A stretch of DNA of 28,377 nt from CBDUQN01 sp965369375 (GTDB taxonomy: Bacteria > Krumholzibacteriota > Krumholzibacteriia > Krumholzibacteriales > Krumholzibacteriaceae). This document shows positions 14,155 through 23,240 of this stretch, piece by piece. A program made the position numbers and the translations under genes. Position 1 is the first letter of the stretch; each line of letters opens with the position of its first letter. The notes beneath the pieces are model-generated. The model was not told the origin of the DNA, searched no databases, and saw only the letters and a program-made list of their open reading frames with translations. The stretch covers positions 1 to 28,377 of the forward strand of contig CBDUQN010000037.1 in assembly GCA_965369375.1 (NCBI GenBank), given 5' to 3'.

Positions 14155-16191
14155 ATGGGGTTGCGTGCTATTGTATCATTGCGACTAATACTGCTCTGCA
14201 TTCCAGCGTTCCTTATTATGACAATGCTGCTGCCCGCTGGTATTCTCGCCCAGAGCGAAGCTATCGAGACAGAAGAGCTGCGGCTGCCAATCGGCCTTAC
14301 CGCAGAGGAAAAGACGAGGCTTCATGAAATCGGGATGGGTCATCTGGCGACGCCTCCACCTCCCGGGCCGGTGCGGAAGTGCGCCCAGTGGGAACCCATC
14401 GAGGGTGTGTTGATTCGCTACAACCGTGGATTCGGGATTCCGTATGATCTCATCCGCGAGTATGCCGAAGATCTCACGGTGTACATTCTGTGCAGATCCC
14501 GTCAACAGAATACCTGCTACAACAACCTTTCAAACAACAATGTGAATATGGACAACATCGTTCTCATCGACCTGCGCACCGACTCCATCTGGACCCGTGA
14601 CTACGGGCCCCAGATCATTTTCTGCAACGGAATGTGGTGCTTCGCGGACCACATTTACAACAGGCCCCGGCCGTATGACGATCAGATCCCCGTTGACCTC
14701 GGTGAATTGTGGGGCTGCAACGTCTACGGATCGGATCTCGTCCACTCCGGCGGCAACTTCATGCCGGACGGGCATGGTACCGGTTTTTCCACCGATATGA
14801 TCTGGGAGGATAATTCCGGGTTGAGTCACGGGGAAATCGCGCAAATGATGGAAGATTATGTGGGAATTACGAATTATGTCGTCCTCCCCTCCATCGATCC
14901 CGGCGGAATACACCACATAGACTGCTGGGCCAAGCTCGTGAATGAAGAGACGATCATCGTGAAAGAGATCCCGCCCGGCCATCCCCACTACGACCAGCTC
15001 GAAGCAAATGTAGCCTACCTCGAGACGCTCACCAACTGTTACGGACGGCCCTACAATATTGTTCGGATTAACTGCGGCGGCATCGGGGGCGATAATGTCG
15101 CCGCCTACACCAACTCGCTCATTCTCAACAACAAGGTATTCGTCCCGACCTACGGAATAAGCACCGATGCAGCCGCACTCGCGACATACGCGGCCGCCAT
15201 GCCCGGCTACGAGGTGCTCGGCTTCGGCGGCGAATGGCTCTCGGACGACGCCATACATTGCCGGGGAATCGGGATCTTCGATCGTCAAATGCTCATGGTC
15301 GATACGAATCCGCTCCAGGACAGGGAGATCAATGACAGCGACTACGAGGTGACCGCATTCGTCGATGACAGGAGCGAAACGGGGCTCATCGCCGGCTCAC
15401 CACTCGTATACTGGCGTGTAGAGGGTTCCGCTGATTTCAACTATGTGGTTATGCCGCCCACCGCCGATCCGGATATCTACGTTGCAGCCATACCACAGCA
15501 GGATGATGAAGTGAACATCGAGTATTATATATCCGCCGAGGATAACAGCGGCAGGCGGGCCGCACGCCCCATAACGGCTCCCACCGCACGGTACTCCTTC
15601 TACACCGGTTCGGCCGCGCCGGTGGCCACGCTCCTGCAGAATTATTCCGCCGAATTCAACGAGCCGCATATCGTGGTGCGTTGGACGCTCGCCGAGGCCG
15701 GAACGGATATGCAGTTTTACGTCTCCCGCGTCGAGGCGGCCGGTGGAACCTTTAGCGAGCTCTTCACTCCCGAAATCGAACGGGAAGACCTCTCCTTTAC
15801 GTTCAGGGATCGGAGCATCACAGCCGGCGCGTCGTATCGATACCGCGTGGAGGTAGCGGATGAAGCGGGTCGCCGAATTCTATTCGATACCGAACCGGTT
15901 TCCATTCCTTCCCTGCGTCTTGCCCTGTTCCAGAATCATCCGAACCCGTTCAACCCGTCGACAACGATCCGTTTCTACCTTCCCGAGGAATCGTTCGTAA
16001 CGGTAAAGGTTTATGACGCCACCGGAAGGGAGATTTCCTCTCTCGTTGACAGGCACCTGGAAGAAGGTTACCACTCGGTTGACTGGATCGGACAGGACGC
16101 ATTCGGGAACGCGGTGACTTCCGGCGTCTACTTCTACAGTCTGAAGAGCGGCAAGGAGATTTTGACGCGCAAGATGATCCTGCTCCGATAG
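14155..16191 (+). CDS. Secreted Porphyromonas-type peptidyl-arginine/agmatine deiminase with FlgD-Ig C-terminal domain
   Basis: Protein of 678 residues. Signal peptide 1-32, PAD_porph catalytic domain (about 75-390), an Ig-like region and a FlgD-Ig C-terminal sorting domain (about 595-678). Catalytic residues of the guanidine-modifying fold are visible: D149 in W-T-R-D-Y-G-P, H254 and D256 in H-H-I-D-C-W, and C369 in D-D-A-I-H-C-R-G-I-G. They match the Asp, His-x-Asp and Cys of P. gingivalis PPAD, and the sequence between them has S-G-G-N-F-M-P-D. The reaction is hydrolysis of a guanidino group: protein C-terminal arginine to citrulline, or agmatine to N-carbamoylputrescine. Export plus a surface-sorting domain favours a peptide substrate. 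The C-terminal domain begins with N-H-P-N-P-F-N-P-S-T. I chose the ATG at 14155, which has GGAGG ten bases upstream; the frame is open 23 codons further. Confidence 0.9.
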   Translation: MGLRAIVSLRLILLCIPAFLIMTMLLPAGILAQSEAIETEELRLPIGLTAEEKTRLHEIGMGHLATPPPPGPVRKCAQWEPIEGVLIRYNRGFGIPYDLIREYAEDLTVYILCRSRQQNTCYNNLSNNNVNMDNIVLIDLRTDSIWTRDYGPQIIFCNGMWCFADHIYNRPRPYDDQIPVDLGELWGCNVYGSDLVHSGGNFMPDGHGTGFSTDMIWEDNSGLSHGEIAQMMEDYVGITNYVVLPSIDPGGIHHIDCWAKLVNEETIIVKEIPPGHPHYDQLEANVAYLETLTNCYGRPYNIVRINCGGIGGDNVAAYTNSLILNNKVFVPTYGISTDAAALATYAAAMPGYEVLGFGGEWLSDDAIHCRGIGIFDRQMLMVDTNPLQDREINDSDYEVTAFVDDRSETGLIAGSPLVYWRVEGSADFNYVVMPPTADPDIYVAAIPQQDDEVNIEYYISAEDNSGRRAARPITAPTARYSFYTGSAAPVATLLQNYSAEFNEPHIVVRWTLAEAGTDMQFYVSRVEAAGGTFSELFTPEIEREDLSFTFRDRSITAGASYRYRVEVADEAGRRILFDTEPVSIPSLRLALFQNHPNPFNPSTTIRFYLPEESFVTVKVYDATGREISSLVDRHLEEGYHSVDWIGQDAFGNAVTSGVYFYSLKSGKEILTRKMILLR

Positions 16192-16231
16192 CGCGTCCTT
16201 CTTGCCTCATTACCGGAGTTATATCCAATCC

Positions 16232-16240
16232 TGGTATATT
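16232..16240 (+). promoter_or_regulatory. Possible extended -10 element of the response-regulator gene
   Basis: TG-G-TATATT lies 73 bases before the ATG at 16313. The best -35-like hexamer, TTACCG at 16210-16215, is 19 bases away. No better candidate is seen in this 121-base gap. Confidence 0.3.
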
Positions 16241-16312
16241 ATATGCTCTTATCTAATCCTTGGGTATCCCCTTTATATGTAAAGCCTTCTGGCTGGAGCC
16301 CGGTAGCAGACG

Positions 16313-17035
16313 ATGAAAAGTAGAGGCAGAATCCTTTTCGCAAGCAACGATCTATCTCTGGTCAAATCCATCAGGCCTTTCCTCGCGAGGGAAGGTTTTG
16401 ATGTCCAGACGGCACAGACGGGAAACAAAGCGTTGGAGCACTATTTCAATGCGAAATACGCCCTCGTCGTATTGGATCAAACACACTCCGGTGTTTCCGC
16501 CTCGAAGATCTGTCAGCAAATCCTGGCAACCGATCGCAATACCCCCATCATCATTCTGAGTAACCGTAGAGACACGCGCGACTGCATTCGATGGCTGGAG
16601 GCCGGGTGCGATGACTACCTCGCGAAGCCATTCAGCACCCGGGAATTCGTAGCGCGTATCAGGACGGTTTTGCGCAGGTACGAACGAGCGCAGCGAATAG
16701 CAAGGGGCAAGCCGATGGGGAGGCGGATCAGTATCAACGGCCTCGAGATAGATCCGGAGAAAAGACATGCTATTATATCGAAAAGAACGGTGAAACTCAC
16801 CGCAAAAGAATACGAGCTCCTCTGTCTTCTCGCCTCGAATCCCGGGAGGATCTACTCGAGGCGTCAGCTCCTCGACTTACTGTGGGATTACGATGAGGAC
16901 GTCTACGAGCACACGGTGAGATCGCACATCAATCGCCTGAGAAAGAAAATCGAACCAAAACCCCACGCACCCCAATTCATCCTCACCGCATGGGGAATCG
17001 GCTATCGTTTCAGCGACAGGAAGCCACGGTCGTAG
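16313..17035 (+). CDS. OmpR/PhoB-family response regulator, orphan
   Basis: Protein of 240 residues: receiver domain (about 5-118) and winged-helix DNA-binding domain (about 138-235). The phospho-acceptor is D55 in V-V-L-D, the switch Ser is S83 and the conserved Lys is K105 in Y-L-A-K-P-F. The acidic pocket that binds Mg reads S-N-D (11-13), with only one of the usual two acidic residues. The winged helix has the classic L-T-A-K-E-Y-E-L-L and S-R-R-Q-L-L-D-L-L-W, then H-I-N-R-L-R-K-K-I and G-I-G-Y-R-F. No histidine kinase is adjacent, so its partner and targets are unknown. The ribosome site is weak. It is convergent with the transporter gene, 36 bases away, with no clear terminator between. 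Confidence 0.9.
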   Translation: MKSRGRILFASNDLSLVKSIRPFLAREGFDVQTAQTGNKALEHYFNAKYALVVLDQTHSGVSASKICQQILATDRNTPIIILSNRRDTRDCIRWLEAGCDDYLAKPFSTREFVARIRTVLRRYERAQRIARGKPMGRRISINGLEIDPEKRHAIISKRTVKLTAKEYELLCLLASNPGRIYSRRQLLDLLWDYDEDVYEHTVRSHINRLRKKIEPKPHAPQFILTAWGIGYRFSDRKPRS

Positions 17036-17071
17036 TTCTCACGGCTGCAAGTTTTGTATGATTCCCCTTCT

Positions 17072-19222
17072 TCAATCCAGCCAACCGAGCACATCCCGGA
17101 TGATCGACCAGCGCGGTTTCGCACCGGCACGTTTCTTCCCGAGAATCCAGTAGTCGAACAGCGATGCGATGGTCTTATCTTTCCGTTTCAGATCTACCCA
17201 CGTGTCGAGAAAATCCACCATCTCTCTGTCCTCTCTGGCAACGACATAAGCGAGCGGGACGGCGAGAATATTTGGATGAGGCACGGTAACGGAATACTCC
17301 GGATAGATCAGACACCATGATGAGCCGCTCGCGGCGCCAAACACAAGCGCATCGACCTCCTCTGCGCGTCCCGCGAAATATTCGCGGGGAGAATCGAGGA
17401 TTACGATCTCGGCGTGCGGCAGATGATCCCTCAATTTGGCAATATAGTAAGGATTATTCGGGACGGCAATTTTCAGAGAATCAAGTTCCCGAACCTTCTC
17501 CCAATTGCCGAATACCTCCCGGAGATGGTCCTTCACAATAAAACACATGGTTTCGTCGATGTACGGCGCCGAGTAAGAGATCTCTTTCATATTATCGGTA
17601 GTGACAGTAAAACCCGACATAACGATATCGAGGTAACCCGCATCGAGAAATCCGGGTACATCACTAAAGGGCACACGAACGAACTCGATAGTCACTTTCA
17701 GTTCCGCCGCCAGCCGATGAGCCATCTCGATATCTAATCCGACGAGCTCATCGTCCGCATTTCGGAAGGCCCACGGAAGTGCATCCTTCCTGTATCCGAC
17801 ACGGATAAAGCCGCGATCATAAATACGATCGAGTGTCGACTTTGTGTCGTCTTCCGAGACGATCGTCTCGGGCGGTTCATCGAGTACCCTGTGCTCGACC
17901 GGCTCGTACAGAAATGATCTGCCTATAAACAAATCGTATTTATCGTACTCGTATGCGAGGGACTCGAAGGTGACACGAACCGCACCGAGCACGATAAAAG
18001 TAAAAACAGCGGTCAACACAACGTAACGTACAAATAGCGGCCAGCGAAATGTTATCAACTTACTGACCGCACATGCACTGAGCAACGCAAGGGACAATGT
18101 ATGCATGGCAGCAAGCATGGCCCCGAAACGGCTGCTCACCAGGTTATCGACGATCACGAAAAGTTGGAACGTGTCGGCCGGAACGCGGAAAATATTCAGC
18201 AGAAATGGAACGGCAACGAGCGTGCTCCCGAAAAAGGAGGACAGCCCCGTCAAGACAAACCGGGGATACTGCGATGCCGACAGGGCGAAACCGGTGAGCC
18301 ATCCAGCGAATAGAACGAAGGCGAGGCTGAGGAGCTTGCCGGCGCTCGGGAAATTATACGAAGCGGGCACAACGACTCCCACCTGCGATTCGGCGGAATC
18401 GTCGGCGGGCTTTTCCATCCGGTTGAGTAGTTCCTTGCTCTTCTCGGTCAGAATGGGAAGGACCACGAACAGGTTCCCGGTCGCAAAGGCGGTCACGAGG
18501 GCGTCTCGTGTCAATCCCACAATATCCCTGTAGCGCAGGGGAGTCAGCGTCGTAACCAGCATCGGAAGGGTCCAAAAGCAGAGCACAAGCGCTATCCCAA
18601 CGTATGCCGCTATATAAACCTGAAGTCCCCGGAACTGGTCGACTGCCATCGTGCCCGCCCCATGAGCCGCAATAGCGAACACGCCATAGGGTGCAAGCTG
18701 CACCATGAAACCGGTGATACGGCCGAGAGCCTTCTGCGCGGCGTCGAGCACATCGATGAGCGCCTGCTTGCGTTCGATGCCGATCAGGGCGATCCCGAAA
18801 GCGATGCTGAACACAACAACGGCGGGGACGATATTCGCCGATAGTGAATAAAAGGGATTGGAGGGAATGAACAGCTCCAGAAAATTGAAGCTTTCTTTCT
18901 CCTTCACCAAGGCCGTACTGAAGAAGGAAGCCGACTCCCAGTTGGGAAAGGCGAGCGGCATGAGCAGCACCATGCCCAAGGATATACCCCACAGGACCAG
19001 CACGATGGTGCCGGCTTTTTTGGCAAGGGAAACGGCATCACGGTAACTCAGGCTTCCGAGCCCCTTGGTGAGCGACACGACGACATAGGGAAGCACAGTA
19101 ATCTGCAGAAGCAGGATGAACACCTGCCCGAAGATTCCGAGAAATGAGACGAGCTCACCGAAGAACAAACCAACCAGGATACCAAGGGCAAGCCCTATCA
19201 GTACTTTTGTGGAAAGTCCCAT
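17072..19222 (-). CDS. SDF (DAACS) symporter-like protein fused to a C-terminal substrate-binding domain
   Basis: Protein of 716 residues. Residues 1-425 match the dicarboxylate/amino acid:cation symporter fold (GltPh/GltP): N-terminal helices with L-G-I-L-V-G-L-F-F-G, then the two re-entrant hairpin regions. Residues about 460-695 are a bacterial family 3 extracellular solute-binding domain (G-F-I-R-V-G-Y-R-K-D-A-L-P-W-A-F, L-V-G-L-D-I-E-M-A-H-R-L-A, D-I-V-M-S-G-F-T-V-T-T-D). Signature motifs of the symporter family are altered: the Ser-rich HP1 tip is A-F-A-T-G-N (245-250), the N-M-D-G-T motif is N-F-P-S-A (290-294), and helix 8 reads D-N-L-V-S-S-R-F-G. Transport of acidic amino acids with sodium therefore cannot be assumed. 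AAGGAG precedes the ATG. It follows the tricorn gene by 25 bases, so the two are probably co-transcribed; peptide breakdown plus uptake would fit. Confidence 0.88.
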   Translation of the reverse strand: MGLSTKVLIGLALGILVGLFFGELVSFLGIFGQVFILLLQITVLPYVVVSLTKGLGSLSYRDAVSLAKKAGTIVLVLWGISLGMVLLMPLAFPNWESASFFSTALVKEKESFNFLELFIPSNPFYSLSANIVPAVVVFSIAFGIALIGIERKQALIDVLDAAQKALGRITGFMVQLAPYGVFAIAAHGAGTMAVDQFRGLQVYIAAYVGIALVLCFWTLPMLVTTLTPLRYRDIVGLTRDALVTAFATGNLFVVLPILTEKSKELLNRMEKPADDSAESQVGVVVPASYNFPSAGKLLSLAFVLFAGWLTGFALSASQYPRFVLTGLSSFFGSTLVAVPFLLNIFRVPADTFQLFVIVDNLVSSRFGAMLAAMHTLSLALLSACAVSKLITFRWPLFVRYVVLTAVFTFIVLGAVRVTFESLAYEYDKYDLFIGRSFLYEPVEHRVLDEPPETIVSEDDTKSTLDRIYDRGFIRVGYRKDALPWAFRNADDELVGLDIEMAHRLAAELKVTIEFVRVPFSDVPGFLDAGYLDIVMSGFTVTTDNMKEISYSAPYIDETMCFIVKDHLREVFGNWEKVRELDSLKIAVPNNPYYIAKLRDHLPHAEIVILDSPREYFAGRAEEVDALVFGAASGSSWCLIYPEYSVTVPHPNILAVPLAYVVAREDREMVDFLDTWVDLKRKDKTIASLFDYWILGKKRAGAKPRWSIIRDVLGWLD

Positions 19223-19247
19223 GCTTGTGCTCCTTGCAGATATGTGA

Positions 19248-22200
19248 TCATTTCTCCGGGCGCTTTACACGAACCGGGTCCGCCGGCTGCGGCAAGATCT
19301 CGACTTCCTCTGTTTTCAGTAATTCGAGGGCGGCCTTGACGGCCCTCTCCAACTGAGGATCGTGCCCCTTGTTTACCAATTTCGGTTCCTGTTCGACTTC
19401 GATGTCCGGCGCCACACCCTCGTTCTCCACGTCCCATTCGCCCTGAAGATTATAAAACCCGCCACGTGGTGCGGTTATCTGTCCGCCGTCTATCAATGGA
19501 GGAACATCCCAGATGCCGACCAGTCCCCCCCAGGTGCGCGTTCCGATAAGCGGACCGATACCCTTCAAGCGGAACATGAACGGCAACATATCGCCACCCG
19601 AGCCGGCGGCGTCATTGATGATCATTACCTTGGGCCCCCAGATCGCTGCATTTGACGCCGTGAAAGGCTGGCGATCGCCTATGGGATTATTGAAGTATCC
19701 GAGCAGCTCGCGTGAAAGCAGATCGACGATATAATCGGCGATGTATCCGCCTCCATTGAACCGTTCGTCGATAACCGCTCCCTTCTTTTCCTTCTGTGCG
19801 AAATAGTACCGGTTAAAGCTCCTGTATCCGGCGAGGGATGTATTGGGCAGCCACACATAGGCCAGCTTGCCGTTTGAAAGCTCGTCCACCTTTCTGCGAT
19901 TACCCTCGATCCAGGCGCGTCTGCGCAGAGCGGTTTCATCTCCGACCGGCACAACCGTGACCTCTAGAGCCCCTTTCATGGTCGGCTTGTCATTTACCAT
20001 GAGCACCGTTTGCGCGCCGGCCGTGTTATCGAATAGATTGTACGGATTCATCGAGGAATCCAATTCGACGCCATTGACGGCCAGGAGGTAATCCCCCACT
20101 TTTACATCGATCCCCGGTCCGCTGAGCGGTGCGCGGAGCTCCGGATTCCAGTTTTCACCCGTATAGATCTTCGCCAGGCGATAATGTCCCTTCTCTATTT
20201 CGAAATCGGCGCCGAGCAATCCTACGGGAATCCTTTCGACATCGGGCCAGTCACCTCCCCAGGTGAATGAATGACCGACAGCCGTTTCGCCGCCGAGGAT
20301 ATCGAGGATATAGGTCAGATCGCCTCGGTGACGGACATGATCTACCCAGGGCGCGTACGTTTCATATGCCCAATCTAGATCGAGACCGTGCACGTTATCG
20401 ACATAAAAATAATCCCTCTGATACCGCCAGGCTTCACGGAACATCTGCTTCCATTCGGCCGGGGGATCCACCTTCATCCGCATTTCCGCCGTCTTGATCT
20501 TACCGTCGTCCGGTTCTATATCGCTGTTCGCACCGGTAATGAACCACTGATTTCCGCCTGTCGAGTAGAGAGCCTTCTCCCCATCGGCCGAGAGCACATA
20601 GTCCACGACTCCTTCGAGAAGCTCTTTCGATTCTCTCTCTTTGAGCTCATAGCGATAGAGCTCGAGTCCCTCCTCGTCTGCCTCTCTTTCCAGATAAAAA
20701 ATCGTCCCCTCTTTTCCCGCTGAAAGAGCCGCGTAATCACGCGCCGGAACGTCGATGGAAATGATCCGTTGATCGATCCCGTCAAAATCTATTCGAACTT
20801 CGATCTCCTCCGCCTCGTCCTCTTTCTTCTCCTCTTCCTTCCCCTTCTTTTTCTCGTCCCCTGAAGCTTCATCGGCAGCCGCTTCCTCATCGTCACTCTC
20901 GGGAAGGAACGGAGAAGGATCGGCGGAAGAGAGCACCGCCATATAAATGCCTCTTCTCACCGGGCGTTCCAACGAACTGAGGTCGAGCCATCCAACATTC
21001 ATGCCGTAATCCGTGCTGGCGAGAAAATAGATATACTTGCCGCCCGCATCCCACGCCGGTGATTTGCAGTCCGATAATCCATCCGTCAGCTGGAACGACT
21101 TGTCCTCTTTGAGGGAATAGATAAAGATGGCGTTGTACTGATTGGTCAGACGCTTCGTGTAGGCAATCCACTTTGAATCGGGCGACCACGCAGGATAAAT
21201 AGTGCGCTCCGGATGCGTGAATCCCTCGTTATCGATGAAAGCAGCTTTCTTGTCTTCGATCTTTACAACCCAGAGATTTCGATCGGTGTCCGCGAAGCTC
21301 AAATGCCTGGAATCGGGTGACCAGACCGGCGTATAGAAGAAGGTAGGATTTTTCAGCTCGATTTTGGTTCTATTCTTTCCGAATTGATCCGCTATGACGA
21401 GATGATACTCTCCACCTTCGTCTGAGAACCAGCTGATATATTTCCCGTCTGGTGACCAGGCCGGATTCCTGTCGGCGATCCCTGAGCTCGCCGTTATATT
21501 TCGAATGTCGCCCTTCTTGGCGGGAACGGTGAAGATATCACCGCGCGCCTCGAATACCGCGCGTTTCCCGCTCGGTGAGAGCGCCCGGCTGAAGATCCGG
21601 TCTCCGACCATTTCCCAATGCTGCCGCGCCCATGGGATATCACCCCGGACGGTGACGGTTAGTTTCTCGGGCGTCCCCGATGCGGGATCGTAGACATGCA
21701 GGTACCCGTTATTCTCGAATATCAGCCTGCCCCCGCCCGCCTCGAGACTCTTGCAGTCGAATACCTTGAAAAATGTTGCTTGTTCCAGATTCCTTGTTTC
21801 CACGTCGTACGACCAGATATTCATTACATAATCACGGTCGGAGAGAAAATAGATCTTATTACCCACCCACACCGGCGTGTTGTCATTCTCGCCGTCCCAG
21901 GGCAACTTCTCGACCTCGTACGATTTCAAATCGATGATACGGATCGGATTGTTCTGCCCTCCACGGTAGTTGCGCCATTCCGTCTCCCAGGGCGCTATCT
22001 TCTGGTAAACGAATTTCTTTCCGTCAGGTGAATATTTTCCCTCGGCGACCCGTGGAATCGGAAGCGGCTCGGGCATGCCTCCCTCGAGACCGATCTTCCA
22101 GAATTTGGGATAGCTGCGCGGGACGGTAATTCTGCCGGAAGTGAATACAATATACTTCCCGTCATTCGTCCAGCCTCTGACCACGTCAGGCATCGGATGC

Positions 22201-22514
22201 CATGTCATGCGCTTCGGCTCTCCCCCCGTAGCAGGGACAACATAGACATCGGTATTACCGTCATACTCACCTGAAAAGGCGATGAATCGCCCGTCGGGTG
22301 AGAAATGCGGCTGGGTTTCTGCACCGGGAAACGATGTCAGGCGGCGCGCTTCGCCGCCGTTCAGCGGTGCAACCCAGATATCATTGGCATACACAAAAAC
22401 GATATTCGAATCGCTGATATCGGGATTGCGCAGCAGGCGGGTTTCCCCCGCCGTCAGAGCCAGCGGCGCGAGGCAGAGGATGACAAAAAGGGCAAAGACC
22501 GTTCTGCGAAACAT
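19248..22514 (-). CDS. Exported tricorn-like S41 protease with beta-propeller repeats
   Basis: Protein of 1088 residues. Signal peptide 1-22. Residues about 30-530 hold many TolB/WD40-like propeller blades (repeated W-S-P-D-S/G-K-x-I and F-S-P-D-G-R). A charged, low-complexity linker rich in Lys, Glu and Asp (about 545-585) follows, then a second propeller-like part, a PDZ domain near 800 and the S41 catalytic domain to about 1060. The nucleophile is Ser972 in A-A-G-S-G-G-D; the His of G-H-S-F-T-W (near 750) and Glu1032 in N-E-G-V-A-P-D complete the tricorn-type charge relay. Archaeal tricorn cuts oligopeptides from the proteasome; bacterial exported homologues probably degrade peptides in the periplasm. 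AGGAGG precedes the ATG. It is upstream of the transporter gene, a plausible importer of the products. Confidence 0.92.
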   Translation of the reverse strand: MFRRTVFALFVILCLAPLALTAGETRLLRNPDISDSNIVFVYANDIWVAPLNGGEARRLTSFPGAETQPHFSPDGRFIAFSGEYDGNTDVYVVPATGGEPKRMTWHPMPDVVRGWTNDGKYIVFTSGRITVPRSYPKFWKIGLEGGMPEPLPIPRVAEGKYSPDGKKFVYQKIAPWETEWRNYRGGQNNPIRIIDLKSYEVEKLPWDGENDNTPVWVGNKIYFLSDRDYVMNIWSYDVETRNLEQATFFKVFDCKSLEAGGGRLIFENNGYLHVYDPASGTPEKLTVTVRGDIPWARQHWEMVGDRIFSRALSPSGKRAVFEARGDIFTVPAKKGDIRNITASSGIADRNPAWSPDGKYISWFSDEGGEYHLVIADQFGKNRTKIELKNPTFFYTPVWSPDSRHLSFADTDRNLWVVKIEDKKAAFIDNEGFTHPERTIYPAWSPDSKWIAYTKRLTNQYNAIFIYSLKEDKSFQLTDGLSDCKSPAWDAGGKYIYFLASTDYGMNVGWLDLSSLERPVRRGIYMAVLSSADPSPFLPESDDEEAAADEASGDEKKKGKEEEKKEDEAEEIEVRIDFDGIDQRIISIDVPARDYAALSAGKEGTIFYLEREADEEGLELYRYELKERESKELLEGVVDYVLSADGEKALYSTGGNQWFITGANSDIEPDDGKIKTAEMRMKVDPPAEWKQMFREAWRYQRDYFYVDNVHGLDLDWAYETYAPWVDHVRHRGDLTYILDILGGETAVGHSFTWGGDWPDVERIPVGLLGADFEIEKGHYRLAKIYTGENWNPELRAPLSGPGIDVKVGDYLLAVNGVELDSSMNPYNLFDNTAGAQTVLMVNDKPTMKGALEVTVVPVGDETALRRRAWIEGNRRKVDELSNGKLAYVWLPNTSLAGYRSFNRYYFAQKEKKGAVIDERFNGGGYIADYIVDLLSRELLGYFNNPIGDRQPFTASNAAIWGPKVMIINDAAGSGGDMLPFMFRLKGIGPLIGTRTWGGLVGIWDVPPLIDGGQITAPRGGFYNLQGEWDVENEGVAPDIEVEQEPKLVNKGHDPQLERAVKAALELLKTEEVEILPQPADPVRVKRPEK

Positions 22515-22626
22515 CTCGACCTCCTTATATTTGCCGGGAGATTACTCTATTCCGCGCTAAAGATATACTCATGTTTGTCAGAGTCGATCGCGCATGCGTA
22601 ATCAACAAGGAACGCAGGGAAAGTCC

Positions 22627-23202
22627 TTAACCGCCCAATTTCTTTAAGAGCCAGGCCATGTTGCCGCCGAGTATCTTCATCGTCATAACGCCCTCTTCGT
22701 CTTTTTCCACGTCACCCTTATCCATACCTATTCCCATATTCCAGTATATGGAGCCCGGGATTATCATCTGACTGATAAGAAAGAAGTGATTGATCGTATC
22801 AAAGACGTGAATGCTGCCCGCCCGCCGCACGGCGACGACGGCCGCGCCGAGCTTGCGTTTGAGCATGTCTTCATTGGCCTTGGCGACAAGGCCCGCCCGG
22901 TCGATCAACGCTTTCATCTCGGCGCTTACATCCGTGAAGTAGGTCGGCGATCCCATCAAAATCCCGTCCGCGTCGACCATCTTCTCGATGCATTCGTTCA
23001 TATCGTCGTTCTTCACGGAACAACGCTGATCCTTGTTCTGAAAACACTTATAACACGCTATGCACCCGTGCAACTTCTTCCCTGCGAGAGGGAAGGTCTC
23101 GGTTTCAATCCCCTCTTTCTGCAATTCCCCGAGCACATAATCAAGAAGAAGAGCGGTATTCCCATCCTTGCGAGCACTTCCATTGAAAGCAACAACTCTC
23201 AT
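22627..23202 (-). CDS. Iron-sulfur flavoprotein / NADPH-dependent FMN reductase family
   Basis: Protein of 191 residues with a flavodoxin-like fold. The FMN phosphate loop is N-G-S-A-R-K-D-G-N-T-A (7-17); a second flavin loop is S-P-T-Y-F. Four cysteines, C47-x2-C50-x2-C53-x7-C61, form the compact motif that binds a 4Fe-4S cluster in Methanosarcina Isf-type flavoproteins. Such proteins carry electrons between ferredoxin or NAD(P)H and unknown acceptors, and are common in anaerobes. GGAGGG precedes the ATG. It lies 38 bases after the patatin gene and 112 bases before the tricorn gene; no functional link to either is evident. Confidence 0.9.
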   Translation of the reverse strand: MRVVAFNGSARKDGNTALLLDYVLGELQKEGIETETFPLAGKKLHGCIACYKCFQNKDQRCSVKNDDMNECIEKMVDADGILMGSPTYFTDVSAEMKALIDRAGLVAKANEDMLKRKLGAAVVAVRRAGSIHVFDTINHFFLISQMIIPGSIYWNMGIGMDKGDVEKDEEGVMTMKILGGNMAWLLKKLGG

Positions 23203-23240
23203 TGTACGATCCCTCCTTCATTAGCGAACGGCAGCCACAA

